Notes: generated by a model from the sequence alone, not told the origin. Numbered from the stretch's first letter, positions 23,152 to 34,899 are shown. The stretch is DNA of 64,000 nt from Anaeramoeba flamelloides (GCA_027625915.1 JANTQA010000042.1:2182001-2246000); one strand, 5' to 3'. Made by a program: numbers and translations.

Positions 23152-24900
23152 ACTACATTTTCATTTCAACAAATAGCCTCAACACCTTTTGTTCTAATCT
23201 CATTCAAAATATAAAGGAATGATCTTTAAAATATTCTCCAATTTGGATCAAAAAATCATTTTATGTCATTTTTTATTTGAAAAATGAACAAGAAATTTTG
23301 AGACACGTGAAATCAAACACCTTATTAAGGATTGTGAAAACAAAAAAGAAAAATAATCACGATTTTCTAAATTTCAAAACACTTCTCAATAAATAGCACT
23401 AACTACAAACGATCACACTGTCAATGTTTTTCGACCATTGAGTTACGTTGAATTGTCACACTGTCTCCACAAACCAATTAATCCGTTCCAACCCTAACCT
23501 CTAAAATTTATAAGACATAACAATTGGCTGTAAATTATAAAATTGTGTTTTGTGAAATAGAAAATTCAATTTCGATCATAAGATAAAAAATTCAACTTCT
23601 TTTACTTCATTAGAGTATATTTTTTTTGAAAAAACCAAGACAAAAATTAAATTTTCTGAAGAAAAGAAATCAAAAGTTGAAATATTCCAGAATAGATGTT
23701 TAACAGAATCACAGAAATCACAGAAACCCTGGAAATCACAGAAATCACAGAAATTTGAAAGTGTTTTTCGATCTTTGTTTTTAAATTGTAAAAACCTGAG
23801 ATTTTAACAATTTTGGAAATTGAATATCCACCTTAATGTAAGTATTTTAATGAATTTGTTTGTAAATTCCTAAAAGCAAAAAAAAATGGATAACTTATTT
23901 TTTAATCTTCTATTTGAAATTTTCGGGTTTATGATGAACTTTAATAACCATTTTATCGTTTGTTAAACAAAAAAAAATTTCAGAATAGAAAACCAATTTT
24001 CTAGGCTTTCTTATAAATTTTCAACAATAGCTGGAACGACAAGATCAATTATTACAAAGAGGTTGTTGTGATTTTGGCGGATTTTTTTGGTTCTTTTTGT
24101 TTTTCCTTGAATTAAATCTCCTCAACATGACTAAGAGGAGAGTGTCTCCTCGAATTTTTTTTGTAACAACATTATCAATGCCAAATGCACTTCATATTTT
24201 TTTTGTGTTTTTTTGATAAAGTTTTTTTCATTTGGATCGTTTCTATCAAATACCAATTGTTAATATCACGTAAAATTGAGTTGAGGTCTGTTTGGGAAAC
24301 TTTTGGTGGTTCTTTGCATTAAAGGATCTTTTGAAAATTAAATTTGCAGAAATTTAGTCAATTTTTTTGATTTTTTAAAAAATAACATTATTTTTTTGGG
24401 AAAAATGATCTTTCTCTCATTTTTAGAATTAAGAATTTTGGTGAATTCAAGACAATAAAAAATACTTTAAAATGTTTTTTAACAATTTTGACTTTTTTTG
24501 GAATAACAAAGAATTGATCATCAAATATAGCCAATTTTCTCCAGTTTATCCTTTTTGGTAAAAATAGTAAACCTTCTCAATTTAACTCGCATATAAAAAT
24601 ATAGGAAGGGTAACCACCCAACAACTTCACAGTGTTAATCACTTTCACCTAAAAAGCAATTATCTCTAAAAGTTGTTTTTTCGGAACCTACTTTGCAATT
24701 TCGAGAGATGAAGAAAGTCAATTTCAATAAAAAAAATATAATTTTTTCCTACTTCGATCTACCTAAATAAATATTTGTGAGATTTACCAATCACCAGAAA
24801 CCTCTTTTGAAACACGCGGCATCAAATTTCATTTGCCAAACATAGTTCTTCAAAAAGTCGATTTTCATTTTTATTCTTTCTAAATTATTAAATTCAGTAA
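23152..24900 (+). repeat. Long dispersed repeat, copy 2
   Basis: It aligns in order with 8535-9210 and 10450-10955 and lacks the CGCGATAA insertion. It begins 'aaggactac' directly after the 22.4 kb element and carries its own tandem of 'tcacagaaa' units (23708-23755). No coding frame. Confidence 0.6.
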
Positions 24901-24909
24901 CAAAAAGGA

Positions 24910-26226
24910 AAGTTAGGGATTGAAAATGAATTTTTTTTTTTCATCTTAGATTTCACCATAGGTTTGGAAGGTTTAGATTGCTTATTATTCTATAGAATTT
25001 ATTTTTTTTTTATAATAATGATTCATTTATTTTATTTTATTAAACAGAATAATGGGGAAAATCACACCTTTATTACTTTTTTTATTTTTTTTTTGAAGAA
25101 AATAATTATAAATTTATTTTCAAAATTCTTTTTTCAAAAAATAATTGGATTAAAAGCAAAAACAAAGAATATTGATTTATAAATTAAAGCAAAATAATTG
25201 AATTATAGAGATCAAATAAAATAAAAAAACTCACAAAAAACTCAAAGAAAAAGGAAATATTGTTAAAAAATTGGAACTGACCCTCTAATTGTTTTGGTTT
25301 GATAAATTAAATTATTTTAAAAATCAGATAAATACACCCAATAAATGGATATTTCTGAAGGAAGATTGAAATAATAATGTATTTTATGTACCCAAACCCA
25401 AATTAAAAGAATATAATGAAAAGTTATAGAACAATTCATTTTGTGAAATCCTTGAGAAATAACATGAAATATATGTCTAAAAATTTTTCCACTCAAAGGT
25501 TGAATTATGAAGAATAAAAACGAAAACCAAATTAAAAAGAAGGAATTGTATCATATAAAACAGATAGGCTGAAAAAATAAATCAATTCTCTAGAAATTTC
25601 CCATCAATTTTTTCATTATATTTATTTCCATTTTTTAATTGGCATGCAATTATAATTTATCTAGGATATATTAGATCTCTTGTGGTTTTAATACATTGAT
25701 TTTTTTAAAAAAGAAATTATTTTAATAATTTCAGTCTGAATAAAGTTTTTTGCTCAGAATTTGAGAAATTTGTCTACTACACTATGTAATTATTATTATT
25801 TATTATTATTTTTTCAATGGAATTATCATATTAATAAGTATGGAAGGATTCAAGTAATTGTATATTTTAACTGATCTTGAGTTTAAAAATTTCAAAAAAA
25901 AAATCATATTTATACAAAAATCAAAATATTGAACAACCCAATTAAAAAATTAATAATATTTCCCACTAAAATTAAATGATTTCTGATAAAAAAAAAAAAA
26001 AGTTTTCGAAAAGTTTAATTTATAGACTATACTATCAATATGAAGATTTCACCTTTGAAAAATATCTGGCCTTATTATTGTGAATTCAAAAAAAATATAC
26101 TGATTTTATTTCTCGATAGGTGATATTTTTAATATTGCCCAGAAAAAAATATAATTTTCTTATTTTGGAGAAATGAACAAAAATGGCACAGAGTTATCAT
26201 TTGAAACAGGTAATGCTAAAGGGAAA

Positions 26227-26267
<41 letters not shown>

Positions 26268-27440
26268 AACTATTTTTCAAACAAAAGGGCACACCTCTCA
26301 AATTGTCAATATCATCGAATTTGATTGTTAATAAGATAATTACTTATTGGTGATTTTCATTTTAATTATTCATTTTTTTATTTTTTGCTTTTTTTATTTT
26401 TGGATATTGAACAGTTGGAAAATGAAAAAGCAAGATCAGAAAAAACCAATTTGGAAATAATCTACCTGTCTATAAACTGAAACAGTTTAAGTTTGATTTC
26501 GAATGAGTTAGAAATAGGAATTAAGAAAGGACATTATTGGATTGATGCATGGAACAAAGAAAAGAGAAATAAAGAAAAAACATTCCAACAAAATACCAGA
26601 TGAATTGTGGCTTTATATTGAATATGAGACTTTAAAGAACAAAAGTTTGACGGGTAAAGAATTATCAATAAAATGTCGAGAACTTTTTCCCAATTCGCCT
26701 TGTTCAAAGGTTTTTATTGATTTTATAATTTTTTTCATTAAAATTTACAAAATGAGATTTCTCATTTCAAATAAAAGGGCACACCAATTTTTAAAATATT
26801 GAATTATAATTTTTATTGTTTTGTTTTAATGAGTTTTAAAGATTCAGTTGAGTGTTTTTTATGTTTTAAAGAGTTTCTTAGATTTTAGAATGATACTACA
26901 ATTAATTTGATTCATTTATGAATAATTCTTAAAATTTTTTGTGCACTTTTATTTGAAAAAGAGTTTATATTTACAATTTCTCTTTTGTAAAATAAATAAT
27001 AAAAAAAATACAAAAAATTTTGCAATTTTTTTTCTAATACAGAAGATCCAAAATTAACTCTAAGGTAACAAACTCTATAAATTAATCAATTTGGTCTAGA
27101 AATGTTCAACAAAAATTTTTTATAATTATTGTGTGTTAAAAGCCTTCAAATTGGATTAGTAGGATGATTAAAAGACTCTTTTAATTTTAACTTTTTTTGA
27201 CAATTATTAGAAGTTACTCTACTTGATCTACATAAAATTTTCTCATTTGATTTATCCTACTAATCTTCTCATTTTAATTATTTGTTACTCTACCATCGTC
27301 CTAAAAAGTTATTTTGAATAACAAAAAATAATAATTCACAGTTGTAAAATAACCAAAATTGGAAGAGAAAACAAGCTTCAAGGAGTTTACCTAAATTCTA
27401 AGCTAATGAAAGTTTCATTCTAGATATGTTATTTTTTATC
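24910..27440. other. Intergenic; A41 tract and a small HTH-like frame
   Basis: It includes a run of about 41 A at 26226-26266 and the small frame described separately at 26.5 kb. The string 'aaaagggcacacc' occurs at 26284 and 26774, and its inverse-like 'gtgcacttttatttgaa' at 26941, which suggests ends of a small element. Nothing else was recognised. Confidence 0.35.
26542..26709 (+). CDS. Short HTH-like frame, possible transposase or exon remnant
   Basis: The first ~55 codons look protein-like: a basic start 'GTKKREIKKKHSNKIPD', then 'LWLYIEYETLKNKSLTGKEL' and 'SIKCRELFPNSPCSK', which reads like a helix-turn-helix DNA-binding region of a transposase or regulator. After that the frame becomes Phe/Ile-rich, probably intron or non-coding DNA following a 'GTTTTT' that could be a poor donor. 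Flanking 'aaaagggcacacc' repeats suggest a mobile element. No family was named with confidence. Confidence 0.35.
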
Positions 27441-27449
27441 ATTTTTTTA

Positions 27450-29390
27450 GCCAACCTCAGAAAAAAATCGTAAATTTTTTAAAATTATTTTTATATGTAG
27501 ACTAGTTACTAAAAAAATATACCTGTTTATGACAATTAAATAATTTGAGAGTAGGTGTTTAATGAATTCATTCATATCATTGCAAATGTCGCCATTTTAT
27601 TTTATTTCAGTTGAATATCAACTTGTGTGAACAGATGAGAATAAATTATTTTTTCCAAAAATTTTGTTTCTCTTGTTTTTTTTTTTTTTTTGTTTCTTTT
27701 GTTCAGATGTATTGATCACAAAGTAATAATGAAGAGTGATATTGATTTAAAATGTGATCAATTAAATTCCATCAAGTTCTTCATTATTGTATTTCATAAT
27801 ATTTAGCTTATATGAACAAGTAAATACATCCTTATCTTTATACGGTGGATTTCTAAGGATTGGGAAATAAGGCTTGTAGGTATACTAAAAAAATAAAAAT
27901 CAAAAAAAAAAACAAATGCCAATAAATAGTTTGATTTGAAAATATAGTTTATTTTAATCTATGAGTTAAATATTGTTTAACCTTAAACCGATATAAAGTA
28001 GAAGGTATTTTTAAGGTATAATCAGAATTTGTCTCAGGTATACACGCTGTACACAGAGATTATTTTTACAAATTATTTTGATATATTAGAAATATACTGA
28101 AAATACCCCTCATTGCATAGAAAAGAAACAACTACTGGTGAAAAAAAAGTGAAACAAGGAAAAAAATATCAATCTGATTTTTAATTATGAAAATACCGAA
28201 AATAAAAAGTAGAATCTATGAAAAAAAGAAGAAAAAAAGATTAAAGACAGAATAGAGTATTAAAAATAATATCATTTTTATAAAATAAATATTTTAGTAA
28301 GAGGTTTTTCTTTGATTTGATCTTGATATATACAATTAGTTGTTGAAAAGAATTAAATGTTTTTGAGGATCTCCAAAGCTACTCTAATTGTATTTGGATA
28401 AAAAAGAAGATTTATAATGCTTATATTGATTTGACTGGAAAAAATCTAAGGCATTATTATATAAAGTTAATTTGTTTCTTTATTTAATTGACTTTACCTT
28501 TTTTTTTACAGGTTCTATTAATGTTTACCAATAAAAAAAGATGTTGAATTTTTTTTTCCTATTTTACTTGATTTCCCAAATAGTAAAATAAAGAAATGTT
28601 TTGGTTTTTATGTTAATAATTTTTGAGTAATCATTGAAATCCATAAATTGAAAATAATTTTAATTTTTGAGAAGTTCTAAATATTAATTTATAAAATACT
28701 CTAATATTAATGATTTTGGTATCTTTGTTTTGATTTGAAAAATTAATAAAAAAAAAAAAAAATTTCCTAAAATGATAATTTTATATTGTGATCCATTATA
28801 AAAAATCAAATAACTGTTGAGAGAAAAATGTTGGACACAGAAAAATGGTTAGTCACTATTTTTAATAAGGAACATTTATATAAATTAAAAGCAAATCCTA
28901 TTGATAACTAGGTGACTTTTATATAAACCCAGGTTTAAAGGTGTTAAAAGTTCATTAATCTGTGGTGTGTGTAGAATACTCATTTCAATGGTTGATAACT
29001 AAAGTAGATCATGCTATTTTAACAAAAATCCAAGTTTTAGTAAAGTTTACCATTGATTCTGAAAATGGTAATTTTTAAACTTGCTTTAGATCTAAGAGAT
29101 AAGATTTTGAAAAAAGTAGAATTACACTAATCTTTATTCTAATAAGTAGATTATTGTTATTTTCTTTAGTTATTTCACAAACGATTGAATTTAAAAATCA
29201 TTTTCAGTAAGGTTCCCAATTAAAATTGTTGTCCAACCATTTTTCTGTGTCCAACATTTTTCTCTCTACAGTAATTATTATTTTCAATAATATTCATAAT
29301 AGAGTTTTTGGAGTCATTTAAACCAGAAAATTACTCATAGCATTAACCTTCTGTTACAATATCCTTTTATTATTAAAAATCTTCTTGTGG
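27450..29390 (+). repeat. Second copy of the 22.6-23.1 kb repeat, with inserts
   Basis: The blocks 'agattagttactaaaaaa' (here 'agactagttactaaaaaa'), 'agaagttctaaat', 'ttgtgatcc' and 'aatagagttttt' occur in the same order as in 22670-23060. It is interrupted by about 1 kb of unrelated sequence and by the 28.8 kb MITE. The degraded right end is 'tagcattaaccttctg'. Confidence 0.5.
28813..29272. mobile_element. MITE with 'gagagaaaaatgttggacac' ends
   Basis: Inverted repeats of about 36 bp: the left end starts actgttgagagaaaaatg and the right end is the complement (actgtagagagaaaaatg). They enclose 460 bp without a frame. It splits the repeat shared with 22.9-23.05 kb. Confidence 0.75.
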
Positions 29391-29828
29391 CTCATATTAC
29401 TTAAGAGAGAAAAGATTGCCATACTGGCTTTTGAATCATAAAAGGGGTAAAAATTTCACACATATATCATTATTCAAAAATTTTTTCAAGTAGGGTTTCT
29501 TAATTCATCCCAACATACCAATATATACAACAGAAAAGAGAATTTTCCAATCAAATAAAAAGAGAATATAAATCAGAAACGATGACTTTTGAAAAAACCT
29601 CTACTTTTACAAAAAAGGAAATAAAAATGAATTGAAAATTTCTTGGATTTATTATTCTTAAAGTATAAATTTTTGGTGCCAAAGAATAATCCTCATGTTA
29701 ACCAATAAAGCATCATCAAAAAATTAAAAAGTCACCCTAAAATGTTAACTGAGGAAATCATTTTTTACCATATTTTATAGCTTGTCTTTGAGTCATTTTG
29801 ATATAATTCCTTTACATTAATACTAACA

Positions 29829-31847
29829 ATGTCTCAATTGATACCACCAATTCTACCAAATGTCAATACCCCACTTCAGCGTGATAGTACTATTGATGAC
29901 ATTAAGCACATGTTGAATGAATTAGAAATCACTCCTTATAATAAAATTCTTTGGAGGAAGGTTTTAGAACTGACAAAAGCAAAGCCGTTTTCGAGTGTCG
30001 AAATGGTTTATAATCAGTTTTTTGAATTGTACCCAGACTGTGGGAAGTTTTTATCACAACAGATTACTCACCAGTTGTATGAAGACCAGACAGCCGATGT
30101 AACAAGGTTCTTTGATCAACGATTGGAAAAATGCCATTCGGGTGCGCTGTGGTCTGTTTATTTGGACTACCAAGAAAGGACGCACCAGCTACCTGAATCC
30201 TTGGAGAGGATCAACCCGAAAGAGTTGCAAGAAAAGATTCGAATTGTGCTCAATGCCTACGAGCGTTTTGAAAAGGGCTTTGGGTGCGATCCCTCAAGTG
30301 GCGAGATTTGGATGCTTTATGTCAACTATTTGGAAAGGATTCGGGATATCGCGCCAATCGAGAAAAGGCTAATAACAGTGGTTGAAAAGGCCGTAACAAT
30401 ACCCAACACAAGGCTGGACGAATTATGGAAATTGTACAACATGTGCGATCCTGAATTAGTCATCCAGCAGGAGCAGCAATTGCAATTTGAACAAAAAAAG
30501 AACAAAAAACAAAAATTGTCCGAAAAGGAGCACCAAAGGTACCAAACAACTGATCCAAACATTTTAAAACAGAGGTTCAAAATCTCGAAAGAAATATACC
30601 AAATCAGGAAAAGGTATTTGGAGCAAATCGATTCTGATACCATTTTCCCGACCCCACTAAAGGGGAGTGAAGGGGAATCAAAAAAATTACAGCTCTGGCA
30701 CGAGCTCATCACTTTTGAAAAAAGTAACCCATTAAAATTGCAAAGCAAAGAGCAATTGTTTGCAGAGGTTTGCTATTTTTTCGATGAGGCGCTCTTATTC
30801 TGGCCGTATTTCCCATCACTCTGGATCGAAGCCATCGAGTGGTGCTGTGAAAATTCCAAGCTGCAAATGGCAAGGCGTTATCATGATGAGGGGATCAAGC
30901 ACAACCCCTGCTCTCCAATTATCACCTTTACGCTCGCGGAATGGTATGAATTGGAATTTGAAAAAATTGACATAGCCCGCGAGCTGTGGCTCTCGCAGGT
31001 GGATTCCGAGATCGGCTTAATCAACTGCCTACGGGCAATACAAAGAATTGACGGTAAACTGGCCGCGAAGTGCTTCTTTGTGGAGTACAAGGATCAAATA
31101 CCGTCCCCTGCCGGCCCAAATTTTTATGTCGAAATGGCAAGGATTGAATACAAAATCAACAAAAACCGCGAAGACAGCAGAAACATTTTTGAAATAGGAA
31201 TACAACACTTTACTCAGAACCCCAATTTTGTTTTGGCCTATATCGACTTTTTGGAGAATCTTGGCGAAGAAAAGAATTTAAGAGTTTTATTCGAGCGTGT
31301 GTTAAAAGTGATGTCCAAATACCATTCCTTAATAGTTTGGAAAAAATTTTTACAATTCGAATACAATTACCATGATTTAAAAAGAATACAGGAAATCGAA
31401 AAAAAAATTTCTTCCATTTTTGGGAACATTGAATGTAACTCGTTGCCCTTTTTGCAAAGTAGACTCAAATATAAAGAACTGACTCCTCTTGACGAGCCCT
31501 TTAATTCTGTCTTCCATAAGGCAATAAACGAAAATGAAATGGGCCCTAATTTGCTTTGCTTCATCAACCCAATAAAGGGCTTTTATCAAGACAAAAATAG
31601 ATTTGTGATTGATACACAGCAAATTAAAAGAGAAGAAAAAAGAAAACAAAAAGAAAAAGAAAAAACACAACTGCCAGAAATTGTCGAGAAATTTTTGGAT
31701 GTTTTGCCCAAACCCGAAATGTTTACAAGTAAGCTTTTTTTATTTTTCTTTTTATTTTTATTTTTTTCTTTTTCTTTTTCTTTTTCTTTTTCGTTTTCGG
31801 ATTCTTTTTCTTTTTTAGAACTATCCTTTGAATTCAAAGATTCGTAA
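29829..31847 (+). CDS. Cleavage stimulation factor 77 kDa subunit (CstF-77/Rna14)
   Basis: Exon 1 is 29829-31728 and a tiny exon 2 is 31819-31847, after removing a 90 nt GTAAGC...TTTTTTAG intron; the protein is 642 residues. In animals and yeast this scaffold of the mRNA 3'-end cleavage complex is built from HAT repeats and dimerises. HAT-type helices run through the whole protein ('ILWRKVLELTKAKPFSSVEM', 'LWSVYLDYQE', 'EIWMLYVNYLER', 'LWIEAIEWCCENSKLQMARR', 'LVIWKKFLQFEYNYHDL'). The Suf-domain end 'LPEIVEKFLDVLPKPEMFT' matches the family, but the segment that normally follows is absent and the protein stops eleven residues later. A Lys-rich insert lies near residues 220-240. The intron is a multiple of three without a stop, so unspliced RNA adds 30 Phe/Ser-rich residues in frame. 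A further distant exon cannot be excluded, given the long introns elsewhere in the window. Exon 1 is noticeably richer in G+C than other genes here. Confidence 0.9.
   Translation: MSQLIPPILPNVNTPLQRDSTIDDIKHMLNELEITPYNKILWRKVLELTKAKPFSSVEMVYNQFFELYPDCGKFLSQQITHQLYEDQTADVTRFFDQRLEKCHSGALWSVYLDYQERTHQLPESLERINPKELQEKIRIVLNAYERFEKGFGCDPSSGEIWMLYVNYLERIRDIAPIEKRLITVVEKAVTIPNTRLDELWKLYNMCDPELVIQQEQQLQFEQKKNKKQKLSEKEHQRYQTTDPNILKQRFKISKEIYQIRKRYLEQIDSDTIFPTPLKGSEGESKKLQLWHELITFEKSNPLKLQSKEQLFAEVCYFFDEALLFWPYFPSLWIEAIEWCCENSKLQMARRYHDEGIKHNPCSPIITFTLAEWYELEFEKIDIARELWLSQVDSEIGLINCLRAIQRIDGKLAAKCFFVEYKDQIPSPAGPNFYVEMARIEYKINKNREDSRNIFEIGIQHFTQNPNFVLAYIDFLENLGEEKNLRVLFERVLKVMSKYHSLIVWKKFLQFEYNYHDLKRIQEIEKKISSIFGNIECNSLPFLQSRLKYKELTPLDEPFNSVFHKAINENEMGPNLLCFINPIKGFYQDKNRFVIDTQQIKREEKRKQKEKEKTQLPEIVEKFLDVLPKPEMFTSKLFLFFFLFLFFSFSFSFSFSFSDSFSFLELSFEFKDS
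31729..31818 (+). other. 90 nt intron with open reading frame (CstF-77)
   Basis: Donor GTAAGC, a long pyrimidine tract and acceptor TTTTTTAG. The length is a multiple of three and no stop interrupts it, so retention changes the protein only by an insertion. Confidence 0.65.
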
Positions 31848-31919
31848 AAATAATACAAAACAAAATACAATACTCTCTTAGAATTCATGATCATGAAAAA
31901 AAGTTATCAAAAAAAAATT

Positions 31920-32240
31920 AAGAATTTGTTAATTTTTCACTTTTTAATAATTTATCAAAGAATAAATACGATTGGTTAATAAGAGAACTTTGAACAGAAA
32001 GTATTTTGAAAGATATTTTACAATTTAAGTTTAAAAATCCAATTTTCCAAAAATTAAAAGATTTTTTTAAATTAAATCTTAAAAATTTTGAAAACTTTTT
32101 TTTTTCAACACAAGAGTTTGTTTTATAATTATGTTTCAAAAGTATTTTAAATTTAATAAATATCTTTCAAATGCGGAATCAATTATTTTTATTAATAAAG
32201 AATTATTTATTGATTTAAATTTAAAACAATTATTATTTTT
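31920..32240 (+). mobile_element. Possible LINE coding remnant
   Basis: The + strand reads 'KNKYDWLIREL', 'ILQFKFKNPIFQKLKDFF' and, in another frame, 'YLSNAESIIFINKELFIDLN', resembling the linker before the RT domain of the LINE family. It has stops and a frame change, and a foldback-module array follows at once, as with other LINE copies here. Weak evidence. Confidence 0.3.
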
Positions 32241-32249
32241 TTGATTTTC

Positions 32250-32690
32250 CGTTAGTTTTTTTTAATTTTTGGAATAAACCGAAAATTGAATTAAATTTTC
32301 GGTTTATTTCAAAAAGTAAAAAAAAAACTAGGACACTCTCGTTAGGTTTTCCAGAATTCAAAATAATTGAGTGAAATCAAAGATTTTTCTCCATTCTTTT
32401 GAATTCTGGAAAAACGCCGTTAGGTTTTTTTTTAATTTTCTGTTTATTTGTAAAATCAATAGATTTTCGTTAGGTTTTTTTGAGTTTTCTGTTTATTTGT
32501 GAAGTGTTCTAGGTTTTTTTTTACTTTTTGAAATAAACCGAAAATTTAATTCAATTTTCGGTTTATTCCAAAAAGTAAAAAAAAACTCGGAAACTCTCGT
32601 TAGGTTTTCCAGGATTTAAAAGAATAGAGTAAAACCAGAGATTTTGCTCGATTTTTTTTAAATCATGGACAACCTAGGTACTTAACGAAC
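32250..32690. repeat. Array of foldback modules (H-P-S-H-P)
   Basis: It contains two H hairpins (arms 'aataaaccgaaaatt' and inverse, flanked by poly-T/poly-A) and two P palindromes ('ttttccagaattcaaaa...gaattctggaaaa'). The spacers carry 'cgttaggtttttttgagttt', 'ctgtttatttgtgaagtgtt' and 'ctcgttaggttttcc'. No coding capacity. The modules recur at 6.2, 13.0, 56.7-57.9 and 62.6 kb. Confidence 0.8.
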
Positions 32691-33269
32691 ACTTTTGTTA
32701 TGTTTTTATTATTAGTAATTTTTTTTCTATATTTCAGTTTTATAAGAAAAGTACAATATTTTCAAAAATATTGGTTATTATCTATTAAACTAAAAATCTT
32801 CAAGTTGAATTAAGCTAAAATTTTTCAATTCATTTTTTGAGTAATTTAAAATTATTTACATCAAAAAAGAACTTTTTTTCTAGACTGGAGAGTCAAATTT
32901 TGTAGTGCTATCCACAACAGTAAATGCAATATCCCCAAGAATTTGAGGTTCTGGGATATGTATCGTGTTGTAAATAAGCTTTATTACTAATAATTAAATG
33001 TTAATTAAAGTATTAGTTTTATCTAACTTGGAATTTTCAATATTATTTTTTGATACTAGTGTCATGAAACATCTTTTACAGTTAAAAAACTATTTTTTTG
33101 AGGAAAATATATATCTTGGGTTTACGAGAGCTCAGCCAGGATACAATTGTTATCTAACTAGCTATATATATATATATCGCAGGTATGACGATTTTTTTGA
33201 TTTCATTAAACGCGTTTTACATGCGTGGGCTACGCTTAAAATTCGTTTGTCCGGTATATAAACTAAATT

Positions 33270-33800
33270 CCAAAAATTTGGAAACAGTTAAACAGTTGAA
33301 AGAATAACAATACTACACTTTACATTCGATTTGGAAATAATTTTGAATTTTAAAAACAATTTTGATCTTTTGATTTTCATTTTTGTTTTGTTTTCATTTC
33401 CTTTTTTCCCGTTTTACGTAATATGTTTCTTTAGATCGAGAAAATTTTTTCAATGGTTGATAGAAGGTTAATGTTGAGTTTGTTAAATTAGAAAAATCAC
33501 ATAAAATTATTTGATGATATCTAATCATTTGATCGATCAATAATTGTTGGTGAAATTTTAACAAATTAACCAAATACAATTTTTATTTCGTTGGTTTCAT
33601 TATTTTGGAAATACCAATTTTTTTTTTCATTTATTGGTTTTTATATTTTTTTTTTTTCTTTGGATAAAAATGATTACATATAAAAACATTAATACTGAGT
33701 AGACTTAAATGTGGTAAAATATTATGTTTGGAAAAAATAATATGAAATGAGAATTTTTTTTTGCCTATTTTTGATTTTGGGTGTTCAAATTTTTGGGATG
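33270..33800 (+). repeat. Dispersed repeat, copy with the empty target site
   Basis: It matches 51345-51773 plus 52330-52445: 'acagttgaaagaataacaat', 'gatcgatcaa', 'ttataaaaacattaatactg', 'tattatgtttggaaaaaata'. It lacks the 553 bp hairpin element found in the other copy. A shorter relative lies at about 36395-36560. Confidence 0.7.
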
Positions 33801-34079
33801 GGATTTATTATCATGGTAATTTTTTTAAATTGTAATTACCAGAATATTTTCGTATTAAAAAATTATTTTTTCGTTTGATTTTTAAAAAAAATCTGTTAAT
33901 TCGACAAATTTTATCTTTTTGGAAATTTTTATTTTTATAAAAAAATTTGAATTTAATTAAAAAATAAAAAAATTCTCCATAATAAAATAATTCATCTTAA
34001 AGCGATTTTCGTATTCATTTTTATTTTTTATCTCAGATTAATTGTTAAAGAATTAATTTTTTTAATTATGAAATAAAAA

Positions 34080-34815
34080 CGCTAAATTATTTAAATTCTT
34101 GGATTAGTTCATGTATTTCTAAAATATGCAATTAAAAGAGAAATACACCAGTTCTTATATATAAAACTGAATTTAAATTCGAAAATTTGGTAATTTCAGT
34201 CAATAAAAAGAAATTTAAATTCAAAAACAAATTAAAAGAATTATCTCTTGCCAAATTTAGAAAAATTAATAAAATTCAACCAAAGAATCAACAATAAAAT
34301 TAATTGGAATTCAAAAAACCTAAAGATTCTTCAAAAAGAATATATAAATATAAATACAATGAGTTGCTAAATTTTACCAGTTGGAAGTTACAAGAATATC
34401 TTAATATAATAAAAAATCAAAAATATTTATTTGTAACCCAAAAATATTTAAGTTATCCATCAAGTTCAATATTGTTAAAATTCAGAACGTTTACGAACTG
34501 CTTAAATAGATATTACTACGTAATCAATAAAAATTCAAATAAATTTTGTCATCTATGTTTAAAATATAAACAGAAGTACATTATAGAAAATATTGATCAT
34601 TTTTTATGGGTATGTCCTTCCTATGAAAAAGATAGATTAATATTTTATAACAAATTAAAAGAATTAAATCTTAATGAAATAATTTTAAACTGTTACAGTT
34701 TGAGAATATTTTTCATTAATCAACAAGCGTGAAATCTATGATTTTACGCTTAAATTTCTAAAAGGAAATTTAAGTATAAGGACATCTAGAGTGTAAATTA
34801 CACTTCTTCCTCAAT
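34080..34815 (+). mobile_element. LINE 3' end, copy 2 (no hairpin insert)
   Basis: The end of the LINE ORF and its 3' tail. An open piece at 34304-34732 has the Cys/His region 'KFCHLCLKYKQKYIIENIDH' followed by 'FLWVCPSYEKD' (C-x2-C...H-x4-C, the zinc-knuckle type found at the C-terminus of many non-LTR ORFs), then 'LNEIILNCYSLRIFFINQQA' and a stop. The tail carries the hairpins 'aaatttctaaaaggaaattt' and 'gtgtaaattacac' and ends in 'cttcttc' plus an A-rich run. Upstream, 'LNYLNSWIS' and 'NTPVLIYKTEFKFENLVISV' match copy 1. Truncated at its 5' end. Confidence 0.8.
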
Positions 34816-34869
34816 AAAAAAAAAAAAAGAATTAATTTTTCTCAATATTAATTTTCTTTCAACAATTGA

Positions 34870-34898
34870 GTTTTATATATATATATATATATATATAA
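34870..34898. repeat. (TA)n microsatellite
   Basis: Alternating TA next to the LINE tail. Similar tracts lie at 36211-36242, 36752-36790, 49898-49912 and 50684-50706. Confidence 0.9.
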
Positions 34899-34899
34899 T

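Noticed and set aside
30326-31894. Minus-strand frames of 66-140 codons across the CstF-77 gene
   Set aside because: They are antisense shadows of a strongly supported coding exon.
33120-33240. Possible tRNA ('gagctcagccaggatacaat')
   Set aside because: A box-like string only; no B box, no acceptor stem and no cloverleaf could be drawn.
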